Shown here piece after piece: positions 9,607-18,285 of a stretch of 64,000 bases of DNA. Made by a program: the position numbers and the translations under genes. Under the pieces are notes generated by a model, which ran no database searches, was not told the DNA's origin, and worked only from the letters and a program-made list of their open reading frames with translations. Location: the NCBI GenBank assembly GCA_963704855.1, contig CAVPHY010000002.1, forward strand, positions 62,001 through 126,000. The letters are read 5' to 3'. Position 1 is the stretch's first letter; each line of letters starts with the position of its first letter. This DNA comes from SZUA-36 sp963704855. Lineage in GTDB: Bacteria > Pseudomonadota > Gammaproteobacteria > Xanthomonadales > SZUA-36.

Positions 9607-10470
9607 TTAACGTTGATTTATGAAACCATTAAGACCCGCGCTCAAAATTTGGTAACTCCGCTCCGTCGTTTCCGTTTTGGCAACGTTTTTAGGCCCCCCC
9701 GGGGTGCGGTTAACATCGTATAAGACCGGCTTCCCCTGGTGCATGGCGAAGTCGAACTTCCCAAAATCAAAACCCATTTTGGCCCTTACTTCCCGGATGG
9801 AGTCCGGCACGTCATTGACGTCCAGAAACTCTCTGCGCAGCAGGTTGTGACTCTTGATTACCGGTTCGGGTGAAACACAGTTGTAATAGATACCCTGGTC
9901 ACCAAAAAACACCCAGATCTTCAGCAAATACTCGCCGTTCGCATTCTGCTCGGGAAGAAACTTCTCGACCACCAGCTTGTCATTTTTCCAAACACCATTG
10001 GGGACGCCCGATGGTGAGTCAAAAACCGGGTACTCCTCCATCCACTCGACACGACGCCACGGACGCTGAATTTCAATGGTGCTCTGCCAATCACCCTCGG
10101 CAATCCTTTTAAGACGCTCTCGCATCCCGCCATAATTGGCATTGGTTTTAACAATGACCCTGCCGGTGTATGCATCGTTTCTTGCAACGATCAGTTCACT
10201 GAAGACCGATTTCGAGATATCAGTCACAGCACCGTTAATGACCAAAGGGTAATGATTTACGATCCTGATGTAGTCTTCACCCACGGCCGTAATATCCGTA
10301 TGCAAAATAGCGAGGTCTGCCTCAGGCAATTCCTGGTTTACACCCTTGACGATAACGGCCCTTATACCGTTCTGCTCCCATAGCCTGCTTAAATGGCGCA
10401 GCAGGTAGTTACTGTCCTGAAATTCATCGATCTCGTGCGTAATAATCGCAACCCTTAAATTCGATACCAT
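9607..10470 (-). CDS. ATP-grasp (RimK-like) ligase
   Basis: About 287 residues from the ATG at 10470 (MVSNLRVAIITHE). An upstream in-frame ATG at 10530 would add 20 residues unlike any family N-terminus. Features of ATP-grasp carboxylate-amine ligases are a lysine-containing VIVKTNANYGG strand in the middle, VVEKFLPE, and the Mg-binding end block LYDVNRTPGG. Such enzymes join a carboxylate to an amine through an acyl phosphate; the substrates are not evident. It is cytoplasmic and followed at once by the hotdog-like gene. Confidence 0.75.
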   Translation of the reverse strand: MVSNLRVAIITHEIDEFQDSNYLLRHLSRLWEQNGIRAVIVKGVNQELPEADLAILHTDITAVGEDYIRIVNHYPLVINGAVTDISKSVFSELIVARNDAYTGRVIVKTNANYGGMRERLKRIAEGDWQSTIEIQRPWRRVEWMEEYPVFDSPSGVPNGVWKNDKLVVEKFLPEQNANGEYLLKIWVFFGDQGIYYNCVSPEPVIKSHNLLRREFLDVNDVPDSIREVRAKMGFDFGKFDFAMHQGKPVLYDVNRTPGGPKNVAKTETTERSYQILSAGLNGFINQR

Positions 10471-10570
10471 AACTAAGCCTGCAAAACAGAATAGGTTCAA
10501 CCCACTGGAAATAGTAACTGCAATATGCATAAATTATCCCTTATTGGTCACTTGAGGAACAGGGCTATTG

Positions 10571-10737
10571 ATGGATCTCAGTAGCAGTGACTTCATTAAA
10601 AACCCCTACCCTGCCTACAAGGCACTCAGGGAAGAAAATAAGCCGACCTGGATGCCGCGCCAACAGGGGATATGTTGCAGATAAAGCACTGGACCGATGT
10701 TCTGATATCTGGCGCCGACTCCGGAGTGTCAAACTAA
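10571..10737 (+). pseudogene. Cytochrome P450 N-terminal remnant
   Basis: The frame from ATG 10571 encodes MDLSSSDFIKNPYPAYKALR followed by EENKPTWMPRQQG, which strongly resembles the NPYPxYxxLREE...PVxW start of bacterial cytochromes P450. It stops at 10684. The overlapping frame from 10672 continues with QIKHWTDVLISGADSG, resembling the next P450 segment (RYDDVLxxLxD), and stops at 10737. Nothing like the I-helix or heme-Cys motif follows. This appears to be the 5' end of a gene that was frameshifted and deleted, in contrast to the full-length but indel-broken genes at the right of the window. Confidence 0.55.
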
Positions 10738-10781
10738 GCCACCCGAAACTCACCGGCAGAAAGCATGCAGGGTGTGACGAA

Positions 10782-10801
10782 GCCCGCCAGAAACGGCGGG
10801 C
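10782..10801. terminator. GC-rich hairpin
   Basis: Perfect 7-bp stem GCCCGCC / GGCGGGC with the loop AGAAAC. No U-tract follows. It could be the remains of the terminator of the lost P450 gene or a regulatory hairpin; this is inference. Confidence 0.35.
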
Positions 10802-10874
10802 AAATATCCAGCGCGCTCCATTGGCAACAGTGAAATATAGTGTAAAGTTATATTTAGGAATAAAGTGAGGCGCT

Positions 10875-11252
10875 ATGGAATTTCTCAAAATGCTTAGAGG
10901 ATGGAAAGACGTGGAAGAATATCCCGCGGAAACCATCATATTTCCGGAAGGCGATCCGGCCGATGTCCTGTATATCATCATGTCAGGCGAGGTCGAACTG
11001 ACCCTGCGTGGCGAGCCGCTTGGAACCGAAAGAACCGGCGGCATTATCGGTGAAATGGCGATATCCCATTCGGCTACACGCAGCGCAACCGCTAAAGCAC
11101 TTACCGATGTAAAGCTGGCGCGTCTGGACCGCGACCAACTCAGTGTGTTGATGAGGGAAAATACCGAATTTTCGCTTCATGTGATGGCCGTGCTGGCCGA
11201 CCGGCTACGTGCCGTCAACAAATTCATCACCGTTAAACTCAAGGCAGGGTGA
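10875..11252 (+). CDS. Stand-alone cyclic-nucleotide-binding (Crp-like) domain protein
   Basis: 125 residues forming one cNMP-binding beta-roll: YPAETIIFPEGDPADVLYII, GEVELTL, GGIIGEMAI in the phosphate-binding-cassette position, then the C-helix FSLHVMAVLADRLRAVN. There is no helix-turn-helix, kinase or channel domain, so it is not a Crp/FNR transcription factor. The cassette GEMAISHSATRSATA keeps a Gly-Glu and an Arg, so nucleotide binding is possible. A near paralogue follows after 51 bases. The partner is unknown; such single domains usually sense or scaffold. Confidence 0.75.
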   Translation: MEFLKMLRGWKDVEEYPAETIIFPEGDPADVLYIIMSGEVELTLRGEPLGTERTGGIIGEMAISHSATRSATAKALTDVKLARLDRDQLSVLMRENTEFSLHVMAVLADRLRAVNKFITVKLKAG

Positions 11253-11303
11253 AATAACGTTACCCCGCCGGCTTGAAAATTTAAAAATTGCAGGATTGAA
11301 CCT

Positions 11304-11666
11304 ATGGATTTGCTTGAAGTTTTTAAAGATTCGGAAGACGTCGTAAATTTCCCTGCCGGTTCCATAATTGCAGCGGAAGGCGCCGCGGGCAGTCATATGT
11401 ATGTGGTGATGAGCGGCGAGGTTGTGATTTCGATTAATGAAAACGCCCTGGCAACGGCTCAGTCCGGTGAAATAGTGGGTGAAATGGCCCTGATTAACTC
11501 GAATATACGCAGCGCCAGCATCATCGCAAAAACCGACTGCCGGCTCGCACTGATCGACCAGGCAAGTTTCAATTCACTGCTACGCTATGTACCCGATTTT
11601 TCAATGCACGTGATGAAGGTGCTCGCCGAACGTCTGAAACATGCCTACGATATAATCGGGCATTAA
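11304..11666 (+). CDS. Stand-alone cyclic-nucleotide-binding domain protein (paralogue)
   Basis: 120 residues with the same layout as the preceding gene: FPAGSIIAAEG-like opening, MYVVMSGEVVISI, cassette GEIVGEMALINSNIRSAS, and the closing helix FSMHVMKVLAERLKHAYD. The start ATG at 11304 mirrors the M(D/E)FL opening of its neighbour. No DNA-binding domain. The tandem pair probably arose by duplication and could act as a heterodimer. Whether the pocket binds cAMP, c-di-GMP or nothing cannot be told from sequence. Confidence 0.75.
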   Translation: MDLLEVFKDSEDVVNFPAGSIIAAEGAAGSHMYVVMSGEVVISINENALATAQSGEIVGEMALINSNIRSASIIAKTDCRLALIDQASFNSLLRYVPDFSMHVMKVLAERLKHAYDIIGH

Positions 11667-11743
11667 AACGCATTACCATTAAACACAAGGCCAGTCCTTT
11701 TCGTGCCCCTTGATACGGGGACAGGCTCAGGAGGGAATATCTC

Positions 11744-12487
11744 ATGAAAAACAAATCGCTTACCCGCTACACAGTACTGCTTATCGTCGCGCTTTCAGGA
11801 TTGACCCTCGGCACGACCCCGGTGGCCGCTGATGCCGGGCCACCTGCCCGCATCCTGGTAACCGGTGAAGGCGATGTCGATCTGGCGCCCGATATGGCGG
11901 TGCTGACACTGACCGTTACACGCCAGGCCGAAACCGCCCGTGCGGCGCTGGATGCCAACTCCACTGCCATGCAGGAAGTGCTCGCAGCCATGAATGCCGC
12001 GGGTATCGAGGCGCGTGACCTCCAGACTTCGGGCTTCTCCATTCAGCCCGAATATATCTACCCGCCGCAAAAACCTACGGGCGAGCGCGAACCACCAAAA
12101 ATTGTCGGTTACACGGTGCGCAACAGTTTGACCGTGCGGGTGCGGGATATCAGTTCGGTCGGTGTGATCCTGGACAAGTCGGTCAGCCTCGGCGTAAACG
12201 AGGGTGGAAACATCACGTTCACCAATGCGGATCCCTCGGAAGCCATCACACAGGCCCGCACACGGGCAGTGAAAGACGCATTGCTCAAGGCAAAAACACT
12301 GGCTGATGCTGCAGGTGTAAAAACCGGTCAGATACTGGAGATTTCCGAGCAATCCTTCAACCCGCGCCCCATGCCAATGGCCAGGGCGGAAATGTCAATG
12401 GCGAGGTCTGATGGCGCCGTGCCCATAGCCACCGGCGAAAACAACTACAAGGTGACGGTACACGTCTCGTTTGCGATAGACCAGTAG
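11744..12487 (+). CDS. Periplasmic SIMPL-domain (DUF541) protein
   Basis: 247 residues. The signal peptide (about 1-29, ending PVAADA) is followed by the SIMPL domain: ILVTGEGDVDLAPDMAVLTL, the helix AANSTAMQEVLAAMNAAGIE, DLQTSGFSIQPEY and the RAVKDALLKAKTLADAAGV block near residue 180. Relatives (E. coli YggE, BP26) are exported oligomeric proteins linked to oxidative-stress tolerance; the mechanism is poorly known. A strong ribosome site AGGAGGG lies 8 bases before the ATG. It is convergent with the MltF-like gene. Confidence 0.87.
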   Translation: MKNKSLTRYTVLLIVALSGLTLGTTPVAADAGPPARILVTGEGDVDLAPDMAVLTLTVTRQAETARAALDANSTAMQEVLAAMNAAGIEARDLQTSGFSIQPEYIYPPQKPTGEREPPKIVGYTVRNSLTVRVRDISSVGVILDKSVSLGVNEGGNITFTNADPSEAITQARTRAVKDALLKAKTLADAAGVKTGQILEISEQSFNPRPMPMARAEMSMARSDGAVPIATGENNYKVTVHVSFAIDQ

Positions 12488-12516
12488 AGTTGATCCCGGC
12501 CGGCTTTTTACCGGGT

Positions 12517-14049
12517 TTACTCTATTCCAGCACCTTCGCGCGCTTCTTTACGTTCAAGTTCTCTTTGCAAAGTGAAGCGGTAGGCCATGTAGTATTTGAG
12601 TATATTGGCGACATACTGGACCGTCTCAGTGCCTATATCCGTCGCCGCCATGATTTCTACGTTGCCGAACCATACATTGGGGTCATAACCCTGTTCTGCC
12701 GCCATTTTGCGCAATTTCTGAACCCTGGCTGGCCCGGCGTTGTAAGACGCGAATGCAAACAGGGTCTGGTTAAAGGTGTTCATGCCGGGATCGGAGAAAT
12801 AGCGCTTGCGGATAAAATCCAGGTATTTCACACCGGCGTGGATATTCGGCTCAGCTTCTGAGATATCGGGAATTCCGACGTTCGCATCCGCTGCTGTGCT
12901 GGGTAGCAATTGCATGATTCCAATGGCACCCGCCCGGCTCTTGGCGCTTTGGTCGAGACGTGACTCCTGGTAGCCCTGGGCCGCGGTCATCAGGAAATCG
13001 ACCCCGTACTGCTCGCCATATTTCGTGAAGATATCGACTACTTCCTGAAAGCGTTCATAGTCTTCTGCGGCCAATGCATTTTTCGCCCAGTCGAAGTCCT
13101 TCAAATAGCGGTTGATCAGGATATTTCCCTTGAGCGTACCCTGTTTGTGGGTTTTCACAAATTCATTCAGTACCCCTGCCAGTTGCGGGCTGTTCTTACG
13201 GATGGCAAACCCGATCCGGCCACCGGAACGAAGCACCAGGTCATCACGAACGGTCAGATTTTCAAATATATCAGCCCAGATCTTTGCTTTGTAATCATCA
13301 ACGACGACCCAGTCGAGCAGCCCTGCGTTGACCATTTCCAGCAGGTCTTCATCCTCCAGTTGTTCGGGCGAATCCACTATCACGATTTCCGCCAGGCCCT
13401 GTTGCCCGAGACGTACATTCAGAGCTTCAAGGCTGGACCGGTAACTACTGGATTTCCGGACGGATATCTTGTGTCCAGCAAGATCATTGATTGTATCGAT
13501 CCGCGGCGCGGCGGGTCCCGTCACGAGAACCTCGGAAATCTCACCGGTCATCGGATCAGTGAAATCAATGGCTTCAGAACGCTCCGGCGTAATGGTCAAT
13601 CCAGCCGCCGCGATATCGCCACGACCGCTGATCAAACCCGGAATCAACTGATCGCGTGCAACCGGTATGAATACCACGTGAATTTCGAGATTCCGGGTTT
13701 TGAATCTCTCATTGACGATGTCCTCGAACATCTTGAAGTATTCATAGGTCATGCCCTTTTCCTCGGGCCCGTCCAGGAAATATCGACCCAGGCCATAAAC
13801 GGTCAACACGCGGATGATGCGTTTTTCGGCCAGTACATCCAGGTCACCCGTCCAACGTTCCGCAAATATCCTGAGACCCATTTTGGCTTCCACCTCGGCC
13901 AATTGCTTATCCAGGCGTTCTGTTTCGGACAGGGACGGCGTTGCTTTAACATCCGGAGTGGCAGGACCTGCCTGTGCTTCAAGCGTGCCCGTGCAACCCA
14001 GTAATACCAACACGACAAAGACGATACTTAATTTATAAATCAGGGACAT
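12517..14049 (-). CDS. mltF: MltF-like membrane-bound lytic murein transglycosylase
   Basis: 510 residues. Lipobox LLGC at about residue 19 predicts a lipoprotein. Residues 70-310 form a family-3 solute-binding domain (RIIRVLTVYG, then a GDIAAAGLTITPERSEAIDF run), and residues 345-490 a soluble-lytic-transglycosylase domain with the catalytic Glu362 in QESRLDQSAKS, GAIGIMQLLPSTA and FASYNAGPARV. This order is that of MltF, which cleaves peptidoglycan glycan strands to 1,6-anhydro ends. The C-terminal tail is rich in charged residues. The symbol is given by domain architecture. Confidence 0.85.
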   Translation of the reverse strand: MSLIYKLSIVFVVLVLLGCTGTLEAQAGPATPDVKATPSLSETERLDKQLAEVEAKMGLRIFAERWTGDLDVLAEKRIIRVLTVYGLGRYFLDGPEEKGMTYEYFKMFEDIVNERFKTRNLEIHVVFIPVARDQLIPGLISGRGDIAAAGLTITPERSEAIDFTDPMTGEISEVLVTGPAAPRIDTINDLAGHKISVRKSSSYRSSLEALNVRLGQQGLAEIVIVDSPEQLEDEDLLEMVNAGLLDWVVVDDYKAKIWADIFENLTVRDDLVLRSGGRIGFAIRKNSPQLAGVLNEFVKTHKQGTLKGNILINRYLKDFDWAKNALAAEDYERFQEVVDIFTKYGEQYGVDFLMTAAQGYQESRLDQSAKSRAGAIGIMQLLPSTAADANVGIPDISEAEPNIHAGVKYLDFIRKRYFSDPGMNTFNQTLFAFASYNAGPARVQKLRKMAAEQGYDPNVWFGNVEIMAATDIGTETVQYVANILKYYMAYRFTLQRELERKEAREGAGIE

Positions 14050-14124
14050 AAACCATCCAAACTATTCGTTGCTTGGGAAATATTCCAATTTTGTAGAATT
14101 CTACATGATTCCCGGGATCAATCA

Positions 14125-16305
14125 TTAGCGCTCCAAGCCCGCCAGCCCTGCCAGGAAAGCATACTCCTGTGCGGTTTCTTCATAACGCCGGTAACGGCCG
14201 GAAGCACCACCGTGACCGGCCTCCAGGTTGGTGTGCATGATCAGCTTGTTACTGTCGGTACGACGGTCCCGCAACCTCGCGACCCACTTGGCCGGTTCAA
14301 AATACTGCACCTGTGAATCGTACAAACCGGTGCTTACCATGATGTTCGGGTAATCCTGCGCACTCACCTGGTCGTAGGGTGAGTACGACAGCATGTACTC
14401 GTAGGCATCCCTGTTGGCGGGGTTACCCCACTCGTTGAATTCACCGGTGGTCAACGGGATCGACTCATCCAGCATGGTTGTCACCACATCCACGAACGGC
14501 ACCGTGGCAATAATACCGTGGTACAATTCCGGCGCCATGTTGGCTATCGCCCCCATCAGCAAACCACCGGCGCTGCGTCCCATCGCATAGGTCCTCGCAG
14601 GGTCGATAAGCGGCTTTTGCTGCAAGGCCCTGGTCACATCGATAAAGTCCGTGAAGGTATTCATCTTGTTCATCAATCGGCCATCTTCGTACCAGCGACG
14701 GCCCATCTCCTGGCCACCCCTGACATGGGCAATAACAAAAATGAAACCCCGGTCCAACAGGCTGACGATCGAATCCCGGAACCACGGATCGGTAGAACTG
14801 CCGTAGGAGCCGTAGCCGTAAACCAGCGCGGGCGCCGAACCATCCAGGGCAGTGCCCTTGTGATAAGCCAGCGAAACCGGCACGTTGGTGCCATCACGCG
14901 CAGTGACCATCATGCGTCCGCTACGGTAGTTATCACTGGAAAAACCACCCAGGATCCGGTCCGCTTTCAAAAGCCGGCTCTGGCCTGTTTTCAGATCGAT
15001 TTCCCAAACCTGGTCTGGCGTCACCATGCTGGAATAGCCGTAGCGGATGGTATCGGTATCGGTGCTGACATTTTCATCCGGCCACATGACGTATGCCTCT
15101 TCCCCGCCATCGAGGTAGCGGTCCACACTGCCATCGAGCGCCATCACGCGAACCTTGCGCAGACCATCCTTGCGTTCCCCGATCACCAGCCAGTTGTCAA
15201 AGGCCTGGATGTCACGCACCATCGCGTCTTCACGATGGGGTATCACCTCTTTCCAGCTGGCTTTGTCAGCGGTGTGCTCAGCGTCTACCGTCAGCACGCG
15301 GAAATTTTGCGCCTGCCAGTTGCTGCGGATAAAAAACCGGCCGGCAGCATGGTCAATTTCATATTCATGACCCACTTCACGAGGTAAAAACGGCTTGAAC
15401 GCCCCGAGCGGCTCATCCGCCGCCAGTAACTGGACCTCAGCAGTATCCGTGTTCACGTGCATCAGCATGATGTAGTCGCCTGAGCGGCTGCGCTCCACAC
15501 CGCTGTAATAGGTGTTATCCGTTTCCTCGTAAACCAGCACATCCTCGGAAACATCAGTGCCCAGCCTGTGACGCATCAACTGGTAGGCCAGCAGGGTTTC
15601 CTTATCCTTGACCAGGTAAAAAAGGTATTGACCATCAGCCGACCAGGCCAGCGAACTCGATGCATTGCCAAACAACTCGGGCAAAAACTGACCACTTTGA
15701 GTATCGAGGATCCGGATCTCATTGATCCGTCTACCTGAAAAGTCTTCTGCCATGGCCGCATAGCGGTGATCGTCACTGACCTCGAGTGCCATGAGTTGGT
15801 AAAAATCCAGGCCGGCTGCGCGCTCGTTGCCATTCACCAGCACCTCTTCTTCGGCATCCATGCTGCCCTTGCGGCGGGCATGGATGGCGTATTCATGCCC
15901 CGGCTCAAAACGGGAGTAATACCAGTAGCCGTTTTTGAGGTAGGGCACGCTCGATTCATCGGGGTCAAGACGCGCCGTCATCTCTGCAAGCAGGGTTTCC
16001 CGCATTGCAGCGACCGGTTGCATGATCTTATCGAAGTAGGCGTTTTCCTCTTCCAGGTAGGCAATCAGTTCAGGGTCTTTACGCGTATCATCGCGCAGCC
16101 AGTAAAACTCATCGACTCGGGTGTGACCATGCAGGGTCATCTCATGGGGGCGTTTTACGGGCATAGGCTGTTTCACGGTGGTTGCTGGAGAACTGAAGGC
16201 TTCCCGTTTGCTCGTCACCGGCTCTACCGGTCCAACAGGTTCCGATGCTGGTTTGCAGCTGACCAAGAGAAACAGACTGAAGAGCAGCGGATATTGGATT
16301 CTCAT
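14125..16305 (-). CDS. S9A prolyl oligopeptidase / protease II, lipoprotein
   Basis: 726 residues. Lipobox LVSC near residue 17 predicts lipid anchoring. After a Pro-rich linker comes the oligopeptidase-B-like N-terminus (RVDEFYWLRDD), a seven-bladed propeller to about 470, and a C-terminal hydrolase with Ser578 in GRSAGGLL, Asp663 in LYDSQV and His698 in EAGHGG. The EYML and NEWGNP segments are typical of oligopeptidase B/PtrB. It would cut short peptides after basic or proline residues, probably in the periplasm. It is divergently transcribed from the serine hydrolase at 16509. Confidence 0.88.
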   Translation of the reverse strand: MRIQYPLLFSLFLLVSCKPASEPVGPVEPVTSKREAFSSPATTVKQPMPVKRPHEMTLHGHTRVDEFYWLRDDTRKDPELIAYLEEENAYFDKIMQPVAAMRETLLAEMTARLDPDESSVPYLKNGYWYYSRFEPGHEYAIHARRKGSMDAEEEVLVNGNERAAGLDFYQLMALEVSDDHRYAAMAEDFSGRRINEIRILDTQSGQFLPELFGNASSSLAWSADGQYLFYLVKDKETLLAYQLMRHRLGTDVSEDVLVYEETDNTYYSGVERSRSGDYIMLMHVNTDTAEVQLLAADEPLGAFKPFLPREVGHEYEIDHAAGRFFIRSNWQAQNFRVLTVDAEHTADKASWKEVIPHREDAMVRDIQAFDNWLVIGERKDGLRKVRVMALDGSVDRYLDGGEEAYVMWPDENVSTDTDTIRYGYSSMVTPDQVWEIDLKTGQSRLLKADRILGGFSSDNYRSGRMMVTARDGTNVPVSLAYHKGTALDGSAPALVYGYGSYGSSTDPWFRDSIVSLLDRGFIFVIAHVRGGQEMGRRWYEDGRLMNKMNTFTDFIDVTRALQQKPLIDPARTYAMGRSAGGLLMGAIANMAPELYHGIIATVPFVDVVTTMLDESIPLTTGEFNEWGNPANRDAYEYMLSYSPYDQVSAQDYPNIMVSTGLYDSQVQYFEPAKWVARLRDRRTDSNKLIMHTNLEAGHGGASGRYRRYEETAQEYAFLAGLAGLER

Positions 16306-16508
16306 ATAGTGCCTTTTGCCTGGAAAGCAATGCTTGCCGGTGACGGGGGGACGACATCATAAAGGCAGAACACACAGGTAGCAAAAGAAAACCACGACGT
16401 GATCATTAGCGCTTCAGCGAATACCTATTATCATCGCGCTGGAAATTGTGGGCCGGACCCCAATTATTAGCTTATGATCACGACACTATCGCGAACAGGC
16501 ACAGTTCA

Positions 16509-17888
16509 ATGCTGAAGAAGCTGGTTTTTCCGCTCGCTTTGGTGCTAATCGCCGCACTCGTATACGGGGGGCGGCATTTTGCTGAAGTGCTAAATGCCGG
16601 CAGTGGTTTTTCAGCCAAGAATATCTGCTCCGGTTACTTCCTCAGCGGCATGCCGGGGCAGCAGATTGTTGACGAGGCGTTACTCCCCGCCGCGCCGATC
16701 CTGTCGAATATCAGCTATGAAATAGACGAGGAAAACAAACGCGTCGATACCCGGTTTTTCGGTTTGTTCCCGCGCCGCGCCGTTTTCAACCGGGCCACGG
16801 GTTGCACACTGCTGCACGCTGACCGGGAAAATACCCGGTGGAAACTTGAGGCACTCGATACCGGGGAACCGGACACTACCCTGCCCTGGCCACGTGGTTC
16901 AGCGCCCATACCCGGGAACAACCTTTTAACCCCGCTGCTGGAGCAGGCTTTTTCAGAGCCCGACCCACTTTACGAACGCAACACCAAGGCCGTCGTAGTC
17001 ATTCACAACGGTGAGTTAATTGCAGAGAAGTATGCGCTGGGAGTCGATGCAAACACACCCTTGCCAGGCTGGTCCATGACCAAGAGCGTGACCAACCTGC
17101 TGATTGGTCTACTGGTTGACGACGGCAGGTTAACACTGTCACAAACCGCACCTGTAGAGCTGTGGAACAAGGATATCCGCGACCCGCGCAATGACATCAC
17201 AATTGACCACTTGCTGCGTATGAGCAGCGGGCTGGAATTCAATGAAGAATACGGCATGTACAGCGATGTCACCCGCATGCTGTCGATCGAGGCGAGTGCC
17301 GCCGGCTTTGCCGCCTCCAAACCGCTGGTGACGGATCCTGGCAGCACCTGGTCCTATTCTTCCGGTACCAGCAACATACTCTCAGGTATTATCCGCTGGA
17401 CGGTGGGCGGTTATATGCAGGACTATTACGAATTCACACAAAAGCGCCTTTTTTTACCGCTGGGTATCCGCACGGCCACCCTTGAAACGGACAACTTCGG
17501 AACCTTCGTCGGCTCATCGTTTATGTATGCAAGCGCACGGGACTGGGCGCGGCTGGGTCAGTTTTGTTTACAGGATGGCTACTGGCAGGGTAAGCGCTTG
17601 CTGCCCGATGGCTGGATGGCTTACAGCACCACGCCAACACCGAATAACCCACGAAACAACTACGGCGCACATTTCTGGTTGAACGCCGACCCGGAAGATG
17701 CCGGGCAGCAGCGAACCTGGCCGCGCCTGCCGGCGGATGCCTATTCCATGAACGGTTACCAGGGCCAGTACGTGATCATCATTCCTTCAGAGCACCTGGT
17801 GGTGGTGCGCCTGGGTTTCAGCGGGGGTCCGGATCGCGGTATCGAGGAACTGGTTTCGGGAATTATCGATGGTTTGAAAGCAGATTGA
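16509..17888 (+). CDS. Serine hydrolase, beta-lactamase class C-like
   Basis: About 459 residues from ATG 16509 (MLKKLVFPLALVLIAAL), which gives a membrane anchor or signal peptide; an in-frame ATG at 16446 would put 21 polar residues before it. The catalytic Ser189 and Lys192 lie in GWSMTKSV, and the Tyr of the YxN-like motif is in WSYSSGTSN. The C-terminal block (EHLVVVRLGFSGG) corresponds to the third class C motif. Relatives include esterases, D-peptidases and 6-aminohexanoate-dimer hydrolase-like enzymes, so antibiotic hydrolysis should not be assumed. Confidence 0.82.
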   Translation: MLKKLVFPLALVLIAALVYGGRHFAEVLNAGSGFSAKNICSGYFLSGMPGQQIVDEALLPAAPILSNISYEIDEENKRVDTRFFGLFPRRAVFNRATGCTLLHADRENTRWKLEALDTGEPDTTLPWPRGSAPIPGNNLLTPLLEQAFSEPDPLYERNTKAVVVIHNGELIAEKYALGVDANTPLPGWSMTKSVTNLLIGLLVDDGRLTLSQTAPVELWNKDIRDPRNDITIDHLLRMSSGLEFNEEYGMYSDVTRMLSIEASAAGFAASKPLVTDPGSTWSYSSGTSNILSGIIRWTVGGYMQDYYEFTQKRLFLPLGIRTATLETDNFGTFVGSSFMYASARDWARLGQFCLQDGYWQGKRLLPDGWMAYSTTPTPNNPRNNYGAHFWLNADPEDAGQQRTWPRLPADAYSMNGYQGQYVIIIPSEHLVVVRLGFSGGPDRGIEELVSGIIDGLKAD

Positions 17889-17921
17889 ACCCGTCAATCC
17901 GTGGCTGGCAGCCGGTTTAAA

Positions 17922-17938
17922 CGGGCCAGGTACATTTA
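17922..17938. repeat. Single degenerate copy of the REP-like motif
   Basis: The sequence CGGGCCAGGTACATTTAA matches one arm of the palindrome at 19037-19102 (GGGGTCAGGTACATTTA) with small changes. It lies just before the stop codon of the DksA-like gene and has no inverted partner here. Confidence 0.6.
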
Positions 17939-17939
17939 A

Positions 17940-18206
17940 CTATCTGAGCTGGCTGTCCTTGCTTCCACGCCGGTTATAGCCACTGCGATTTACCAGCTCC
18001 TTATCATGCTCTGACTGGCAAGCTACACACAGGCGTACACCGGGTACGGCCTCGCGGCGGGCTTTTGGAATAAGCGCATTGCACTCTTCACAGTTGGCAA
18101 GGCTTGTACCGCGGGGTAAGGCACTGCGGGCGCGCTGGACGGCATCTTCGATGGTCGCATCGATCTGGTCCTGAACTGCTCCATCGCTGCTCCACCCGCC
18201 TGCCAT
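17940..18206 (-). CDS. DksA/TraR-family C4 zinc-finger protein
   Basis: 88 residues. Four cysteines in the pattern CEEC-x17-CVAC form the DksA/TraR-type zinc finger near residues 39-62. The short N-terminal helix replaces the long DksA coiled coil, as in E. coli YbiI and phage TraR-like proteins. Such short members may bind the RNA polymerase secondary channel; YbiI itself has no firm role. The start ATG at 18206 opens with MAGGWSSDGAVQDQID, typical for the YbiI group. Confidence 0.85.
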   Translation of the reverse strand: MAGGWSSDGAVQDQIDATIEDAVQRARSALPRGTSLANCEECNALIPKARREAVPGVRLCVACQSEHDKELVNRSGYNRRGSKDSQLR

Positions 18207-18285
18207 ACTGGACTCCTTAAGATCCTCAATTGCATCTTTTCTACTCTTTCAGACCTGATTTGGCAAGGAAAAGGTAAATAAAACC

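Larger units (their letters stand above)
10471..10874. other. Intergenic stretch with P450 remnant and hairpin
   Basis: About 400 bases between the divergent ATP-grasp and cyclic-nucleotide-binding genes. It holds the cytochrome P450 remnant (10571-10737) and a GC hairpin (10782-10801). The rest shows no convincing coding sequence. The promoter of the gene at 10875 probably lies in the AT-richer last 60 bases. Confidence 0.5.

Noticed and set aside
16509..17888. Resistance beta-lactamase
   Set aside because: SxxK and Tyr motifs are shared with many esterases and peptidases; the length, anchor and context do not point to antibiotic resistance.
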